A stretch of DNA of 64,000 nucleotides from Frigoribacterium sp. CFBP 13712 (GCF_014842255.1 NZ_JACYVH010000005.1:207867-271866); one strand, 5' to 3'. Shown: positions 46,983-55,772, counted from the stretch's first letter. The notes: generated from the letters alone by a model not told the origin. A program made the numbers and translations.

Positions 46983-47963
46983 CTACAGCGAGACCAGCCG
47001 GTCGTAGGCGGCGTCGACCCCCGGGTCGATCGCACGGCGGGCCGGGTCGGCGTCGTGCCAGGCGACGATCTGGCGGGCTCCCTCGGCGAACGGGACCCGC
47101 GCCTCCCAGTCCGGAGCGATCGCGCGGATCTTCGCCGTGTCGAACACGGCCGGGTGGCTGCGATCGCCGCAGAGGTCGGCGGTCCACTCGGGAACGGTCT
47201 CGGTGATGTCGTGCGTGGTGCGGTGGACGAGGTGCAGCGGCGCCCCGGCGGCGTCGGCGAGATCGCGCGCGATCATGTTCCAGGTGAGCTGCTCGGGCGC
47301 CATGATGCTGAACGCCTCGCCCATCGCGTCGGGGTGGCCGAGCAGCGCGACGAACGCCCGCGCGAAGTCGGTGGAGTGCGTCAGCGCCCACATCGACGTG
47401 CCGTCGCCGTGCAGCACGATCGTGTCGCCCCGGCGCATGCGCTCGATGGTCGTCCAGCCGCCGAGCAGCGGCACGTGCGTCTCGTCGTAGGTGTGCGAAG
47501 GACGCACCACGGTGGCCTGCACGCGGCCGGCCTGGTGCTCGTCGCGCAGCAGCCGCTCGCACGCGATCTTGTCTCGCGAGTAGGCCCACCACGGGTTGAA
47601 CAGCGGCGTCGCCTCGGTGATCGGCAACGAGACCGGGGGCTTCTGATAGGCCGAGGCCGAGCCGATGAAGATGTACTGATCGGTCAGCGGCGCCACGACC
47701 CGCAGCATCGACGCGAGCTGCTCGGGCGTGAACGTGAGGTAGTCGGCGACGCTGTCGAAGCGGCGGCCGTGCAGGGCGGCGACCACCGCCTCTTCGTCGC
47801 GCACGTCGGCGGTGAGCTGCTCGACGCCCGCCGGCAGCGGTCTGATGGAGGTGCTCCCGCGGTTGAGCACGGTCACGGCCACGCCGTCGAGCAGGGCCTG
47901 CCGCACCACCGCCGCGCTGATCTGCCCGGTGCCGCCGATCACGAGGAGGGACGTCGTCGTCAT
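46983..47963 (-). CDS. NAD-dependent epimerase/dehydratase
   Basis: 326 aa extended SDR: LLVIGGTGQISAAVVRQAL at the N-terminus, VLNRG after strand 2, the YIFIGSASAYQKPP active-site strand, and a Tyr-x-x-x-Lys pair in WWAYSRDKIACE. Related to mRNA-binding/CSP41-like epimerases of actinobacteria; the sugar substrate is unknown. The start MTTTSLLVIGG fits the family; the sequence before it holds a CACAGT box six bases upstream, compatible with a leaderless start. Confidence 0.85.
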   Translation of the reverse strand: MTTTSLLVIGGTGQISAAVVRQALLDGVAVTVLNRGSTSIRPLPAGVEQLTADVRDEEAVVAALHGRRFDSVADYLTFTPEQLASMLRVVAPLTDQYIFIGSASAYQKPPVSLPITEATPLFNPWWAYSRDKIACERLLRDEHQAGRVQATVVRPSHTYDETHVPLLGGWTTIERMRRGDTIVLHGDGTSMWALTHSTDFARAFVALLGHPDAMGEAFSIMAPEQLTWNMIARDLADAAGAPLHLVHRTTHDITETVPEWTADLCGDRSHPAVFDTAKIRAIAPDWEARVPFAEGARQIVAWHDADPARRAIDPGVDAAYDRLVSL

Positions 47964-48000
47964 CGCCCCACTGTGCACCCGTTCGGCCGGGGCCGGGCCA

Positions 48001-48063
48001 CATCGAGGTGACGCGAAAGGGGCCGGAGGCGCGGTCCGGTGCCCCGAACGCGTCACTTCGATG
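48001..48063. repeat. Palindrome, GTCACTTCGATG family (copy 1)
   Basis: CATCGAGGTGACGCG (48001-48015) pairs with CGCGTCACTTCGATG (48049-48063) at 14 of 15 positions; the loop holds a GGAGGCGCGG word. Confidence 0.85.
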
Positions 48064-48094
48064 AGCGGTGCGGGGGCGGAGCGGGGACCGGCCG

Positions 48095-48157
48095 CATCGA
48101 GGTGACCTTAAAGGGGCCGGAGGCGCGGGTCAGGGGTGCGAACGCGTCACTTCGATG
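48095..48157. repeat. Palindrome, GTCACTTCGATG family (copy 2)
   Basis: CATCGAGGTGAC (48095-48106) pairs with GTCACTTCGATG (48146-48157), again with GGAGGCGCGG in the loop. It lies 94 bases after copy 1, in direct tandem. Confidence 0.85.
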
Positions 48158-48183
48158 AGAGGGGGGAGGGGGGAGTCGGGGCC

Positions 48184-48203
48184 GCATGCCGGGGGCGGCA
48201 TGC
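48184..48203. promoter_or_regulatory. Palindrome GCATGCCG-4-CGGCATGC before the synthetase
   Basis: Perfect 8-bp inverted arms with a GGGG centre, just upstream of the acyl-CoA synthetase start; a possible operator. Confidence 0.4.
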
Positions 48204-48224
48204 ATGCGGGTGCATGATGGCGTG

Positions 48225-50159
48225 ATGCACGACGCGACCTCCGGCCCCGACTCCCCGACTCCGAGCAGCGCACCCGGCGACTCGGCGGCGACGACGGCGT
48301 TCCGCGCCGCGCGCGACCATCTGCTCGCCCTCGGCGACGACCTCGACCGGGCCGGCGCCGAGTTCCGCTGGCCCGACGTCGGCGACCGCTTCAACTGGGC
48401 CGTCGACTGGTTCGACGTCATGGCGCGGGACAACGACCGCATCGCACTCTGGCTCGTCGAGGAGGACGGCTCCGAGCAGCGCATCACCTTCGACGAGATG
48501 CGCCGCCGCAGCGACCAGGTCGCCGTCTGGCTGCACGGACTCGGCGTCGCCCGGGGCGACCACATCATGCTCATGCTCGGCAACCAGGTCGAGCTGTGGG
48601 AGGCGATGCTCGCCGTGATGAAGATCGGCGCGGTCATCCTGCCGACGTCGACCGTGCTCGGCACCGCCGACCTCGCCGACCGCATCGAGCGCGGGCTGGT
48701 GCGGCACGTCGTCGCGAACGCGTCCGACGCGGCGGTCTTCGACGCCGTTCCCGGCATCGAGGCGGTCACCCGCATCGCCGTGCTGCCGTCGGCCGGAGCC
48801 GCGGCCGCGGCCGCAGCCGGAGCCGGAGCCGGAGCCGCGGCCGCAGCCGGAGCCGGCGCCGCAGCCGGAGCCGGCGCCGCAGCCGGAGCCGGCGCCGCAG
48901 CCGGAGCCGGCGCCGGAGCCGGAGCAGGCACCGGCGCCGCACCCGCACCCGAAGTCGGCTCCGCACCCGCGGGCTGGGTCTCCTTCGGCGACTCGCACCG
49001 CGCCTCCTCGGTGCGCCCCGACGTCGTCACCGCGACCGACGACCCCTGCCTCGTCTACTTCACCTCGGGCACCACGAGCCGCCCCAAGATGGTCGTGCAC
49101 TCGCACGCCTCGTACCCGGTCGGGCACCTGAGCACGACGTACTGGCTCGGGGTCCGCCCCGGCGACGTGCACATGACGATCTCGTCGCCCGGCTGGGGCA
49201 AGCACGCCTGGAGCTGCTTCTTCGCGCCGTGGACGGCCGAGGCCACCGTGTTCGTCTACAACTACGGGCGGTTCCGGCCGGCGGAGCTGCGCGACCAGCT
49301 CGAGCGCGCCTCCGTCACGTCGTTCTGCGCGCCGCCGACCGTGTGGCGCATGCTGATCCAGTCGTCGCTCGGCGCCCGACCGCACGCTCTGCGCGAGGCG
49401 CTCTCGGCCGGCGAGCCGCTGAACCCCGAGGTCATCTCGCGCGTGCAGCAGGGCTGGGGGCTCGACATCCGCGACGGCTACGGGCAGACCGAGACCACCG
49501 CGATCATCGCCAACGCCCCCGGCGGCACCATCAAGGCCGGGTCGATGGGGCGCGCCCTGCCCGGCGTCGACGTCGTGCTCGTCGACCCGGTCACGGGCGA
49601 GGTCGGCGACGAGGGCGAGGTCTGCCTCGACCTGACCACCCGACCGGTGAACCTGATGACGGGCTACCTCGGCGACGCGGCGCGCACCGAGTCGTCGATG
49701 CGCGACGGGCTGTTCCACACCGGCGACGTCGCCTCCCGTGACGCCGACGGCATGATCACCTTCGTCGGGCGGACCGACGACGTCTTCAAGTCGTCGGACT
49801 ACAAGGTGTCGCCGTTCGAGGTCGAGAGCGTGCTGATCGAGCACCCCGCCGTCGCCGAGTCGGCCGTGGTGCCGGCTCCCGACGACGTGAGACTCGCCGT
49901 GGTGAAGGCGTACGTGACGCTGGCGGCGGGCGTCGAGGCGTCGGCGGAGACCGCCCGCTCGGTGCTCGCCCACGCCCGCACCGGGCTGCCGGCGTACGAG
50001 CGCGTGCGCCGCGTCGAGTTCGTCGACGAGCTGCCGAAGACGATCTCGGGCAAGATCCGCCGCGTCGAGCTGCGGCAGCGCGAGGAGGACGCCGCGGTCT
50101 CGAGCGAGCGGATCGCGGGGGAGTTCCGCGACTCGGACTTCCCCGGGCTGCGCGGGTAG
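48225..50159 (+). CDS. AMP-binding acyl-CoA synthetase
   Basis: 644 aa member of the adenylate-forming family, close to medium-chain acyl-CoA synthetases. Motifs: [16 protein letters not shown] (P-loop), [41 protein letters not shown] and C-terminal [13 protein letters not shown] with the catalytic Lys. Between the two parts of the N-terminal domain sits a ~50-residue Ala/Gly run from a GC-rich tandem repeat, then another GGAGGCGCGG word; the frame stays open. ATG at 48225 follows a CATGAT box by six bases; ATGs at 48186 and 48204 are alternatives. Confidence 0.88.
   Translation: MHDATSGPDSPTPSSAPGDSAATTAFRAARDHLLALGDDLDRAGAEFRWPDVGDRFNWAVDWFDVMARDNDRIALWLVEEDGSEQRITFDEMRRRSDQVAVWLHGLGVARGDHIMLMLGNQVELWEAMLAVMKIGAVILPTSTVLGTADLADRIERGLVRHVVANASDAAVFDAVPGIEAVTRIAVLPSAGAAAAAAAGAGAGAAAAAGAGAAAGAGAAAGAGAAAGAGAGAGAGTGAAPAPEVGSAPAGWVSFGDSHRASSVRPDVVTATDDPCLVYFTSGTTSRPKMVVHSHASYPVGHLSTTYWLGVRPGDVHMTISSPGWGKHAWSCFFAPWTAEATVFVYNYGRFRPAELRDQLERASVTSFCAPPTVWRMLIQSSLGARPHALREALSAGEPLNPEVISRVQQGWGLDIRDGYGQTETTAIIANAPGGTIKAGSMGRALPGVDVVLVDPVTGEVGDEGEVCLDLTTRPVNLMTGYLGDAARTESSMRDGLFHTGDVASRDADGMITFVGRTDDVFKSSDYKVSPFEVESVLIEHPAVAESAVVPAPDDVRLAVVKAYVTLAAGVEASAETARSVLAHARTGLPAYERVRRVEFVDELPKTISGKIRRVELRQREEDAAVSSERIAGEFRDSDFPGLRG
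48792..48945 (+). repeat. Ala/Gly-coding tandem repeat
   Basis: About eight degenerate and four near-identical 18-base units (GCCGCAGCCGGAGCCGGC) in frame inside the acyl-CoA synthetase gene. Confidence 0.85.
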
Positions 50160-50298
50160 TTCGGCCCGGCGCCGGCGCCGGCGGGGACACGGGCGCGGGC
50201 GCCTGATCGACACCGAGGAGGCGCGGCGCGGCGTCCACGGGCATGAAGATTTCTCGACGACATCGGCCGAGCCCCTGGTCGTCTCGCGCCTTCTTGCC

Positions 50299-50304
50299 TA
50301 AACT
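50299..50304 (+). promoter_or_regulatory. -10 box TAAACT for the M23 peptidase unit
   Basis: TAAACT lies 25 bases before the leader-ORF start and is the most AT-rich hexamer in the spacer. Confidence 0.45.
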
Positions 50305-50329
50305 CGATGCATCCACCCCGAGGAGAACC

Positions 50330-50368
50330 GTGATCCGCTGCGCCGACAAGACGACGACCGTCTCGTGA
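50330..50368 (+). CDS. 12-codon leader ORF coupled to the M23 gene
   Basis: GTG start with AGGAG five bases upstream, encoding M/V-IRCADKTTTVS and ending in a TGA that overlaps the M23 GTG start by 4 bases (GTGA). The M23 start has no ribosome site of its own, so its translation probably depends on this leader. The peptide shows no obvious attenuation codons. It could instead be the remnant of an older start separated by a frameshift. Confidence 0.5.
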   Translation: MIRCADKTTTVS

Positions 50369-51465
50369 GCGACCCTCGGCACGATGCTCCGCCCCTGACC
50401 CGGCGCGAGGCCCTGGCCCGTGAGCGCGCGGCTGCCGCAGCCCCGGAGGCGCGGGTCGACACAGGCGTCTCGGCTGCCGCTTCAGAGGCACCCGCCGCGC
50501 AGGCAGCACCGGTCGCGCAGGCCCCGGTCGCGCAGGCCCCCGCCGCGCAGGCCACTCCCGCGCAGCACCCCGTCGCCCGACGGCAGGCTGCCGTCGCTCG
50601 CGTCCCTATGCGCTCGACGCGGATCGTCTCGGGTCCCGAACCGCGCCTCCTGCCCTCCCGTCGTCCGAGCTTCCTGGCCCGGCGTGCGCGTGAGGCGGCC
50701 GTCCCGGCGTTCGCGCTGCTGGCGGCGACCCTGTTCTTCTCGTCGAACGTGACTCCCGCATCGGCCTCCGACCTGGGCGGCTCGGGGATCCCGGTCTCGA
50801 CGGCCGCTCCGATGACGGGTCAGACGATGGCCGCGTCGCTGGTCGTTCTCGCCGTCGCCGAGCGCGACTCGTACGGTGTGACCGATCCGCCGCCGCCGCC
50901 GCCCCCGCCGCCCGTGGTGAAGGCCCCGGTCGTGTCCGACTCCGGCTCGTCGAGCCGCTCGTCGTCCTCCGACGCCGTCGTCGGCGCCGCGGGGGGCGTC
51001 GCCTCGGGTGGCGGCACCGTCGTCAACAGCGGTGCCGGCGACATCCGGTGGCCGTTCCCGGGCAGCGTCGTGCTGAGCTCGGGGTTCGGCCCCCGCAGCG
51101 CACCGTGCGCGGCGTGCTCGAGCATGCACATGGGGCTCGACATGACCCCCGGCGGCGGCACCCCGATCGGCGCCGTCGCAGCCGGTACGGTCCGCACCGC
51201 CGGAGTCCACGCCCAGTTCGGCACCTACGTCGTCATCGATCACGTGATCGACGGCGGTCTGGTGAGCACGATGTACGCGCACATGCGGTCGGGCTCGAGC
51301 CCGATGTACGTCGGTCAGCAGGTCGGCGTCGGCGAGCTCGTCGGCACGGTCGGTCGCACCGGTGTCGCGACGGGCGAGCACCTGCACTTCGAGGTGCTGA
51401 TGGGCGGATCGACGCAGATCGACCCCAAGGCCTGGCTCGACGCGAACGCCGGCCGCACGCTCTAA
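50365..51465 (+). CDS. M23 (LytM-type) peptidase, membrane-anchored
   Basis: 366 aa. A ~100-residue cytoplasmic, Ala/Gln/Pro-rich N-terminus leads to one membrane segment (VPAFALLAATLFFSS), an extracytoplasmic Pro-rich linker (PPPPPPPPP) and a Ser-rich stretch, then the M23 domain. Zinc ligands are His255 and Asp259 in HMGLD and His341 in EHLHFEV, with His339 catalytic. The domain hydrolyses peptide cross-bridges of the cell wall, or it may be a regulatory LytM module; the intact ligands favour activity. CAAC upstream of the first ligand may form a disulfide. Converges on purU, 18 bases apart. Confidence 0.88.
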   Translation: MSDPRHDAPPLTRREALARERAAAAAPEARVDTGVSAAASEAPAAQAAPVAQAPVAQAPAAQATPAQHPVARRQAAVARVPMRSTRIVSGPEPRLLPSRRPSFLARRAREAAVPAFALLAATLFFSSNVTPASASDLGGSGIPVSTAAPMTGQTMAASLVVLAVAERDSYGVTDPPPPPPPPPVVKAPVVSDSGSSSRSSSSDAVVGAAGGVASGGGTVVNSGAGDIRWPFPGSVVLSSGFGPRSAPCAACSSMHMGLDMTPGGGTPIGAVAAGTVRTAGVHAQFGTYVVIDHVIDGGLVSTMYAHMRSGSSPMYVGQQVGVGELVGTVGRTGVATGEHLHFEVLMGGSTQIDPKAWLDANAGRTL

Positions 51466-51483
51466 GTCGTCGCAGCCCGCGCC

Positions 51484-52383
51484 TCAGCGGAAGACGATCG
51501 TGCGGGCTCCGTCGAGCAGCACGCGATCCTCCGCGAACCAGCGGACGGCCTGCGTGAGGGTGCGGCTCTCCTCGTCCTGTCCGATCGCCATCAGCTCGGG
51601 GGCGCTGCGCGTGTGGTCGACGCGGACGACGTTCTGCTCGATGATCGGCCCCTCGTCGAGGTCGCTCGTGACGAAGTGCGCCGTCGCGCCGATCAGCTTG
51701 ACCCCGCGGGCGTGCGCCTGCCGATACGGGTTGGCCCCCTTGAACCCGGGCAGGAACGAGTGGTGGATGTTGATCGCCCGCCCCTCCAGCGCCGCACACA
51801 GCTCGGGGCTGAGGATCTGCATGTAGCGCGCCAGCACGACGAGCTCGATGTCGTACCGGTCGACGACCTGCAGCACCCGGGCCTCGAACGCCGCCTTCGA
51901 CTCGGCGTCGGTGACGGGGTGGTGCTCGAAGCGCTTGCCGTAGAACTCGGCGAGCCCCGAGAGGTCGTCGTGGTTCGCGAGCACCAGCGGCACCTCGATC
52001 GGCAGCTGCCCGGCGCGCTGCCTGAAGAGCAGGTCGTTGACGCAGTGCGCGGCCTTGCTCGCCAGCACGAGCGTGCGGATCGGTCGACCGACCACGTCGA
52101 GCTTCGCCTGCATGTCGTAGCGGGTCAGCACGGGCGCGAGCGCCTCCTCCAGCGCGGTGCGCTCACCGGGCGCCTCGACCTGCAGGCGCATGAAGAACGT
52201 GCCGGTGTCGTGACTCGAGAACTGCGCCGACTCGGTGATGTTGCCGCCGGCCTGCACCACGGCGCCGCTGATCGCGTGGACGATGCCGGGCTGGTCCTGG
52301 CAGACGAGCGTCAGGGTCCAGTGCGTGGAGGGGGAGGCGGAGGAGGCGGTGGAAGCGCTGGAGGCGGTGGTCGCGTCGGTCAC
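51484..52383 (-). CDS. purU: Formyltetrahydrofolate deformylase PurU
   Basis: Hydrolyses 10-formyl-THF to formate and THF, balancing one-carbon units. 299 aa. An N-terminal ACT domain (WTLTLVCQDQPGIVHAISG) is followed by a formyltransferase-like domain with INIHHSFLPGFKGANPY and GATAHFVTSDLDEGPI. The first ~20 residues are a Ser/Thr/Ala-rich tail from a short GAGGCGGTG repeat. GTG start six bases after a TAGCCT box, likely leaderless. Confidence 0.95.
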   Translation of the reverse strand: MTDATTASSASTASSASPSTHWTLTLVCQDQPGIVHAISGAVVQAGGNITESAQFSSHDTGTFFMRLQVEAPGERTALEEALAPVLTRYDMQAKLDVVGRPIRTLVLASKAAHCVNDLLFRQRAGQLPIEVPLVLANHDDLSGLAEFYGKRFEHHPVTDAESKAAFEARVLQVVDRYDIELVVLARYMQILSPELCAALEGRAINIHHSFLPGFKGANPYRQAHARGVKLIGATAHFVTSDLDEGPIIEQNVVRVDHTRSAPELMAIGQDEESRTLTQAVRWFAEDRVLLDGARTIVFR

Positions 52384-52395
52384 CCGCCCAGGCTA
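52384..52395 (-). promoter_or_regulatory. Leaderless -10 box for purU
   Basis: On the minus strand TAGCCT (52395-52390), six bases, then GTG. Confidence 0.55.
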
Positions 52396-52403
52396 CCGAC
52401 AGC

Positions 52404-52458
52404 GAGGAGTCACGACTCGCCGCGCGGACCCGGTGCGCGCGGCGAGTCGTCACTCCTC
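52404..52458. repeat. Long palindrome, GAGTCACGACTCGCCGCG family
   Basis: Arms 52404-52426 and 52436-52458 pair at 22 of 23 positions with a 9-base loop. It lies directly upstream of purU and downstream of the DUF1304 gene. A degenerate relative is at 54106-54160. Confidence 0.88.
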
Positions 52459-52493
52459 GACGCAGGAGGCGCGGGGTGGAGGTGCGGGTCGGC

Positions 52494-52907
52494 TCAGAGC
52501 GCGGCGACCAGCAGTGCCACGAGGGCCACGAGCGGGAAGAGCCCTTGCGTCGCCGCCGCACGCAGCTTCGTGCGGTCGGAGAGCGCCAGCACGAGCGCTG
52601 CGGCGAGCATCGAGCCCGTGCCCGCCACCAGGAGGGCGAGACCTGCGGGGGAGGTGTCTGCGAGCTGACCCGCGCCTCCTCGGCTGGACGCCACCAGCAC
52701 GACGCCGACGAGCGTCACGATCGCGAGGAAGAGGTTGTAGAAGCCCTGGTTGAAGGCCATCGGCTTCGTGAACTCGGCCTGCCGGTCGTCGGTGATGCCG
52801 AAGGTCGCGCGGACGCGCGGCGTCGTCCAGAGCACGGACTCCATCACGAAGATGTAGACGTGCAGCAGGGCGGCGAGCGTGGCGGCCACGAGCGAGACGA
52901 TGAGCAT
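52494..52907 (-). CDS. DUF1304 membrane protein
   Basis: 137 aa with four hydrophobic helices. The signature LLHVYIFVMESVLW and AFNQGFYNLFLAIVTLVG identify the DUF1304 family; function unknown. A GGAGGCGCGG word falls inside the loop between helices 2 and 3 (SSRGGAGQLADT). ATG six bases after TAGGCT, leaderless-type start. Confidence 0.88.
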   Translation of the reverse strand: MLIVSLVAATLAALLHVYIFVMESVLWTTPRVRATFGITDDRQAEFTKPMAFNQGFYNLFLAIVTLVGVVLVASSRGGAGQLADTSPAGLALLVAGTGSMLAAALVLALSDRTKLRAAATQGLFPLVALVALLVAAL

Positions 52908-52919
52908 GCCGCCAGCCTA
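52908..52919 (-). promoter_or_regulatory. Leaderless -10 box for the DUF1304 gene
   Basis: On the minus strand TAGGCT, six bases (GGCGGC), then ATG. Confidence 0.55.
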
Positions 52920-52932
52920 AGGCGCCTCATCG

Positions 52933-52991
52933 TCGAAGTGACCCGTTCGATGCCCGGAGTCGACCTCGGGGCCCTGAACGGGTCACTTCGA
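52933..52991. repeat. Palindrome, GTCACTTCGA family (copy 3)
   Basis: Perfect 16-bp arms TCGAAGTGACCCGTTC (52933-52948) and complement (52976-52991). It ends seven bases past the oxidoreductase stop and could terminate that gene. Confidence 0.88.
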
Positions 52992-52997
52992 TGACGG

Positions 52998-53672
52998 TTA
53001 CGCCTCGGAGTGCGGGGCGGGCTCGGTGGTCGCGGTGGCGCGGGTGGCCTTCGCGAGGTTCTCGATGAGCTCGGCGCGGGTCTGCGACACGACGTAGGCG
53101 GGCTGGTCGCGCTCGACGCGCCAGCTCTCGCTCAACGGTCCGACGTTGACGGTGTCGAAGCCGAGCTCGTCGTAGAGGCGCTGCACGAGCTCGGCGGCCT
53201 CTTCGAAGTCGCTGGATGTCGCGAGGGCGCGGCGGCCCTCGGTGCCGGAGGGCTTGCCGTCGGTCGTGATGTCCTTCGCCATGATGTGGTTGAAGCCCTT
53301 GGCGACCTTGCTGGTCGGCAGGTGGCGCTGCAGCATCTGCGAGACGGTGTCGACGCCGTTGTCGAGGGCGGCGATGTTCCCGTCGCGCTCGAAGTAGTAG
53401 TTGTTGGTGTCGATGACGATCTTGTCGGCGAGCGGCTCGACCGGCACCTCCTCGACGTTCTTCAACGGGACGGTGACGACGACGATCTCGCCTGCCTCGC
53501 CCGCCTCCTCGGCCGTCGCCGCACGTGCCTTCGGGCCGAGGTCGGCGACCAGATCGGCGAGCGTCTCGGGCCCGCGCGAGTTGCTGATCACGACGTCGTA
53601 GCCCTGCTCGATGACCGCGCGTGCGACCTGGCTGCCGATGTTGCCTGCTCCGATGATTCCGATTGTTGTCAT
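52998..53672 (-). CDS. NADP-binding F420-reductase-like oxidoreductase
   Basis: 224 aa. MTTIGIIGAGNIGSQVARAVI is a classic dinucleotide fold, with SNSRGPETL after strand 2 (NADP-type), VVTVPLKNVEEVP, and DTNNYYFERDG as in the NADPH:F420 oxidoreductase/pyrroline-5-carboxylate-like group. Whether it uses F420 cannot be told; no other F420 gene is near. Start at MTTIG; the alternative four codons earlier (MAGG) lacks support. Confidence 0.85.
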   Translation of the reverse strand: MTTIGIIGAGNIGSQVARAVIEQGYDVVISNSRGPETLADLVADLGPKARAATAEEAGEAGEIVVVTVPLKNVEEVPVEPLADKIVIDTNNYYFERDGNIAALDNGVDTVSQMLQRHLPTSKVAKGFNHIMAKDITTDGKPSGTEGRRALATSSDFEEAAELVQRLYDELGFDTVNVGPLSESWRVERDQPAYVVSQTRAELIENLAKATRATATTEPAPHSEA

Positions 53673-53777
53673 GCCGCCAGCCAACGCCCTGCGGGGGTGC
53701 GCATTCTGGGCTGGGGTTCAGCGGCGGGTCAGGGAGCGTTCAGGAGGCGCGGCGCGGGCAGTCGCGGACGCGCAGGG

Positions 53778-54026
53778 TCACGCCCCACCCAACCAGGAGG
53801 CGAGTCGCCGCCACGGCCCCACCGCGACCGGCGTCGACCCGGTCTCGGTCGTCGGCTCGGGGTCGGAGCGAGGTGCGAAGCCGAGCGTGCCGCAGCGTGC
53901 GCACGTGACGATGTGGCGGTGGACCGAGAGTCCCGTGCCGAAGTACGGATTGGGTGCGAGGCGGGCGGTCTCGCCGCAGCCCGCGCAGCGCGTGGACCGC
54001 TCGGTCGTCGTGCTCTCGGTGTCCAT
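53778..54026 (-). CDS. Small zinc-ribbon-like protein
   Basis: 82 aa. Two CxxC pairs (CAGCGETARL and CARCGTLGF) 27 residues apart, with HRHIV between, suggest a zinc ribbon. The rest is Thr/Pro-rich with a short hydrophobic C-terminus. No family recognised and a weak ribosome site, so confidence is moderate. Confidence 0.55.
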   Translation of the reverse strand: MDTESTTTERSTRCAGCGETARLAPNPYFGTGLSVHRHIVTCARCGTLGFAPRSDPEPTTETGSTPVAVGPWRRLASWLGGA

Positions 54027-54105
54027 CGTCGCCCCCTGCCGTCTCTCGAGTATGCGGACGAGCTGGTTCGGTGGTCCGCCCCACTTCGGGGCTCGGGTCG
54101 GGACG

Positions 54106-54160
54106 ATGAGTCATGACTCGCCGCGGCGCTCGCGGTCGCACGGAGTGTTGCGACTCCTCG
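54106..54160. repeat. Degenerate copy of the 52404 palindrome
   Basis: GAGTCATGACTCGCCGCG at 54109-54126 matches the 52404 left arm closely, and GCGACTCCTCGAC follows at 54150-54162, but the arms now pair poorly. It ends 25 bases past the end of the MFS gene. Confidence 0.5.
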
Positions 54161-54184
54161 ACGGCCGGAGGCGCGAGCCGGCCC

Positions 54185-55546
54185 CTACGAGCGCGCCGAC
54201 CGCACCGCGAGCACCCGGTCGGTGACCAGCACCAGCCCGAGCACCACCACGGCGACGACGATGTACAGCACCGGCAGCGCGTCGAGCCCCGCGCCATCGA
54301 GCACGATCGCGCCGATCAGGGCTCCGCCGCCGATGCCCGCGTTGAACCCGGTCGTGTAGAACGCGCTCGCGAGGTCGCGCATCTTCGCCGGGGCGACTTG
54401 CAGCATCCGCGTCTGGAACAGCGGCGGCAGCGCCCCGAACGTCACACCCCACACCACGAACGCGATCAGCGACGGGGTCGGCTGCCCCTCGAACGCCATC
54501 ATCGCGAACACGGAGACGGCGACCACGCCGATGCCGATCGGGATGCTGATGCGGGGGCGCTTGCCGAGGAACCAGCCGACCATCAGCAGACCGACGCCCC
54601 CGGCGATGCCGAACGCGAACAGCGCGGCGCTGAGCGACGACTCCGCGATGCCCGTCGAGCGCACCAGGTACGGCGCGATGAACGTGAAGAACGAGTAGTG
54701 CCCGACCATGAACACCGCGGTGATGACGCAGCTGAAGACCACGCCGAGCACCGACGGCTTCGGCAGCGAACCCCGTCGACGGGGAGCCGAGGAGGCGCGG
54801 GTCGGCACGATCGGCACCGATCCCGTCGCGGGGACCATCGTCGTCGCGGCCTCGGTGGCGTCTACGTCGGCGTCGGCGTCGGCGTCTGCGGGTCGGGTGC
54901 GGTCGTGGTCGGCCGTGCGCGCCTCCTCGGCACCGTCGGCGGGTGTCGGCACCGGAGGCAGCAGTCGCCAGACGAGCACCGCGCCCACGGCCATCAGTGC
55001 GGCCAGCAGGCCGAACGCGGGGCGCCAGCCGAGGGCCTGACCGGCCGCCGTGCCGAGCGGCACGCCGAGCACGAACGCGAGCGTGCCGCCGCTCATCGCG
55101 ACGGCCAGTGCGCGCCCGACCTGTTCGCGCGGCACGAGGTGAGCGGCGTACGCGCCGCCGATCGCCCAGAACGTGCCGTGCGCGAGCCCGCCGAGGATCC
55201 GCGACGCGACGACCAGCTCGTACGTGGGCGCGATCGCGGTCAGCCCCGCGCTGATCGCCAGCACGACGATCAGCCCGACGATGAGCAGATGCCGGGGGAG
55301 TCGCCGCGTCAGATGCGTCAGCGTCGTGCTGGTCAGCACCACGGTGAACGCGAACACGCTCACCAGCAGACCGATGCTCGACTCGCTGACGCCCAGCTCG
55401 GAGCTCATCTCGGGCAGCAGCCCGGTCGGCAGCATCTCGCCCGAGATGGAGAGGAACGTCGCGACGGCCAGGGCGAGCAGGCCGGCGAGGGGGAATTTCG
55501 CGGGAGGGGCGGTGGGCGTCGAAGGACGCGCGGAGGTGATCGTCAT
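54185..55546 (-). CDS. MFS drug/arabinose-type exporter
   Basis: 453 aa with twelve membrane helices. LPTGLLPEMSSELGVSESSIGLLVSVFAFTV is typical of the AraJ/Cmx-type efflux subfamily, and RILGGLAHGTFWAIGGAYAAHLVP is the motif in helix 4-5. The central loop between helices 6 and 7 is expanded to about 80 residues of Asp/Ala/Thr (DADADADVDA) and contains two GGAGGCGCGG words in opposite orientation. Substrate unknown. Upstream is a CCCGTGT-type palindrome that may bind a repressor. Confidence 0.88.
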   Translation of the reverse strand: MTITSARPSTPTAPPAKFPLAGLLALAVATFLSISGEMLPTGLLPEMSSELGVSESSIGLLVSVFAFTVVLTSTTLTHLTRRLPRHLLIVGLIVVLAISAGLTAIAPTYELVVASRILGGLAHGTFWAIGGAYAAHLVPREQVGRALAVAMSGGTLAFVLGVPLGTAAGQALGWRPAFGLLAALMAVGAVLVWRLLPPVPTPADGAEEARTADHDRTRPADADADADVDATEAATTMVPATGSVPIVPTRASSAPRRRGSLPKPSVLGVVFSCVITAVFMVGHYSFFTFIAPYLVRSTGIAESSLSAALFAFGIAGGVGLLMVGWFLGKRPRISIPIGIGVVAVSVFAMMAFEGQPTPSLIAFVVWGVTFGALPPLFQTRMLQVAPAKMRDLASAFYTTGFNAGIGGGALIGAIVLDGAGLDALPVLYIVVAVVVLGLVLVTDRVLAVRSARS

Positions 55547-55583
55547 GTGAGGTCTCGGTCGTCGGCGGGCGCCGTTCCTGCTA

Positions 55584-55598
55584 CCCGTGTGACACGGG
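55584..55598. promoter_or_regulatory. Candidate operator upstream of the MFS gene
   Basis: CCCGTGTGACACGGG, a perfect 15-base palindrome 38 bases before the MFS start. No adjacent regulator gene. Confidence 0.45.
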
Positions 55599-55713
55599 GA
55601 GGATGGTGATCCCGACTGCGCGCTGTCGTGCGCGCCCGGGGCCGCGCGTGACGTGCGACCAGGGTCGATGGTAGCCGAGGCCGGTCTCCGCCGTCTAGGA
55701 GGCTCGGCCGCCA

Positions 55714-55772
55714 TCGAGGTGACGCGATCGGTGCCCCCTCCGGCCTCCCGGCAACCGATCGGGTCACCTCGA
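55714..55772. repeat. Palindrome, TCGAGGTGACGCG family (copy 4)
   Basis: Arms 55714-55732 and 55754-55772 pair at 18 of 19 positions. Followed by GGAGGCGCGG at 55785. It lies after the 65-aa gene and before the MFS gene. Confidence 0.85.

Noticed and set aside
48225-50159. Pseudogene call for the acyl-CoA synthetase because of the Ala/Gly tract
   Set aside because: The frame is open and all catalytic motifs up to the C-terminal Lys are intact.
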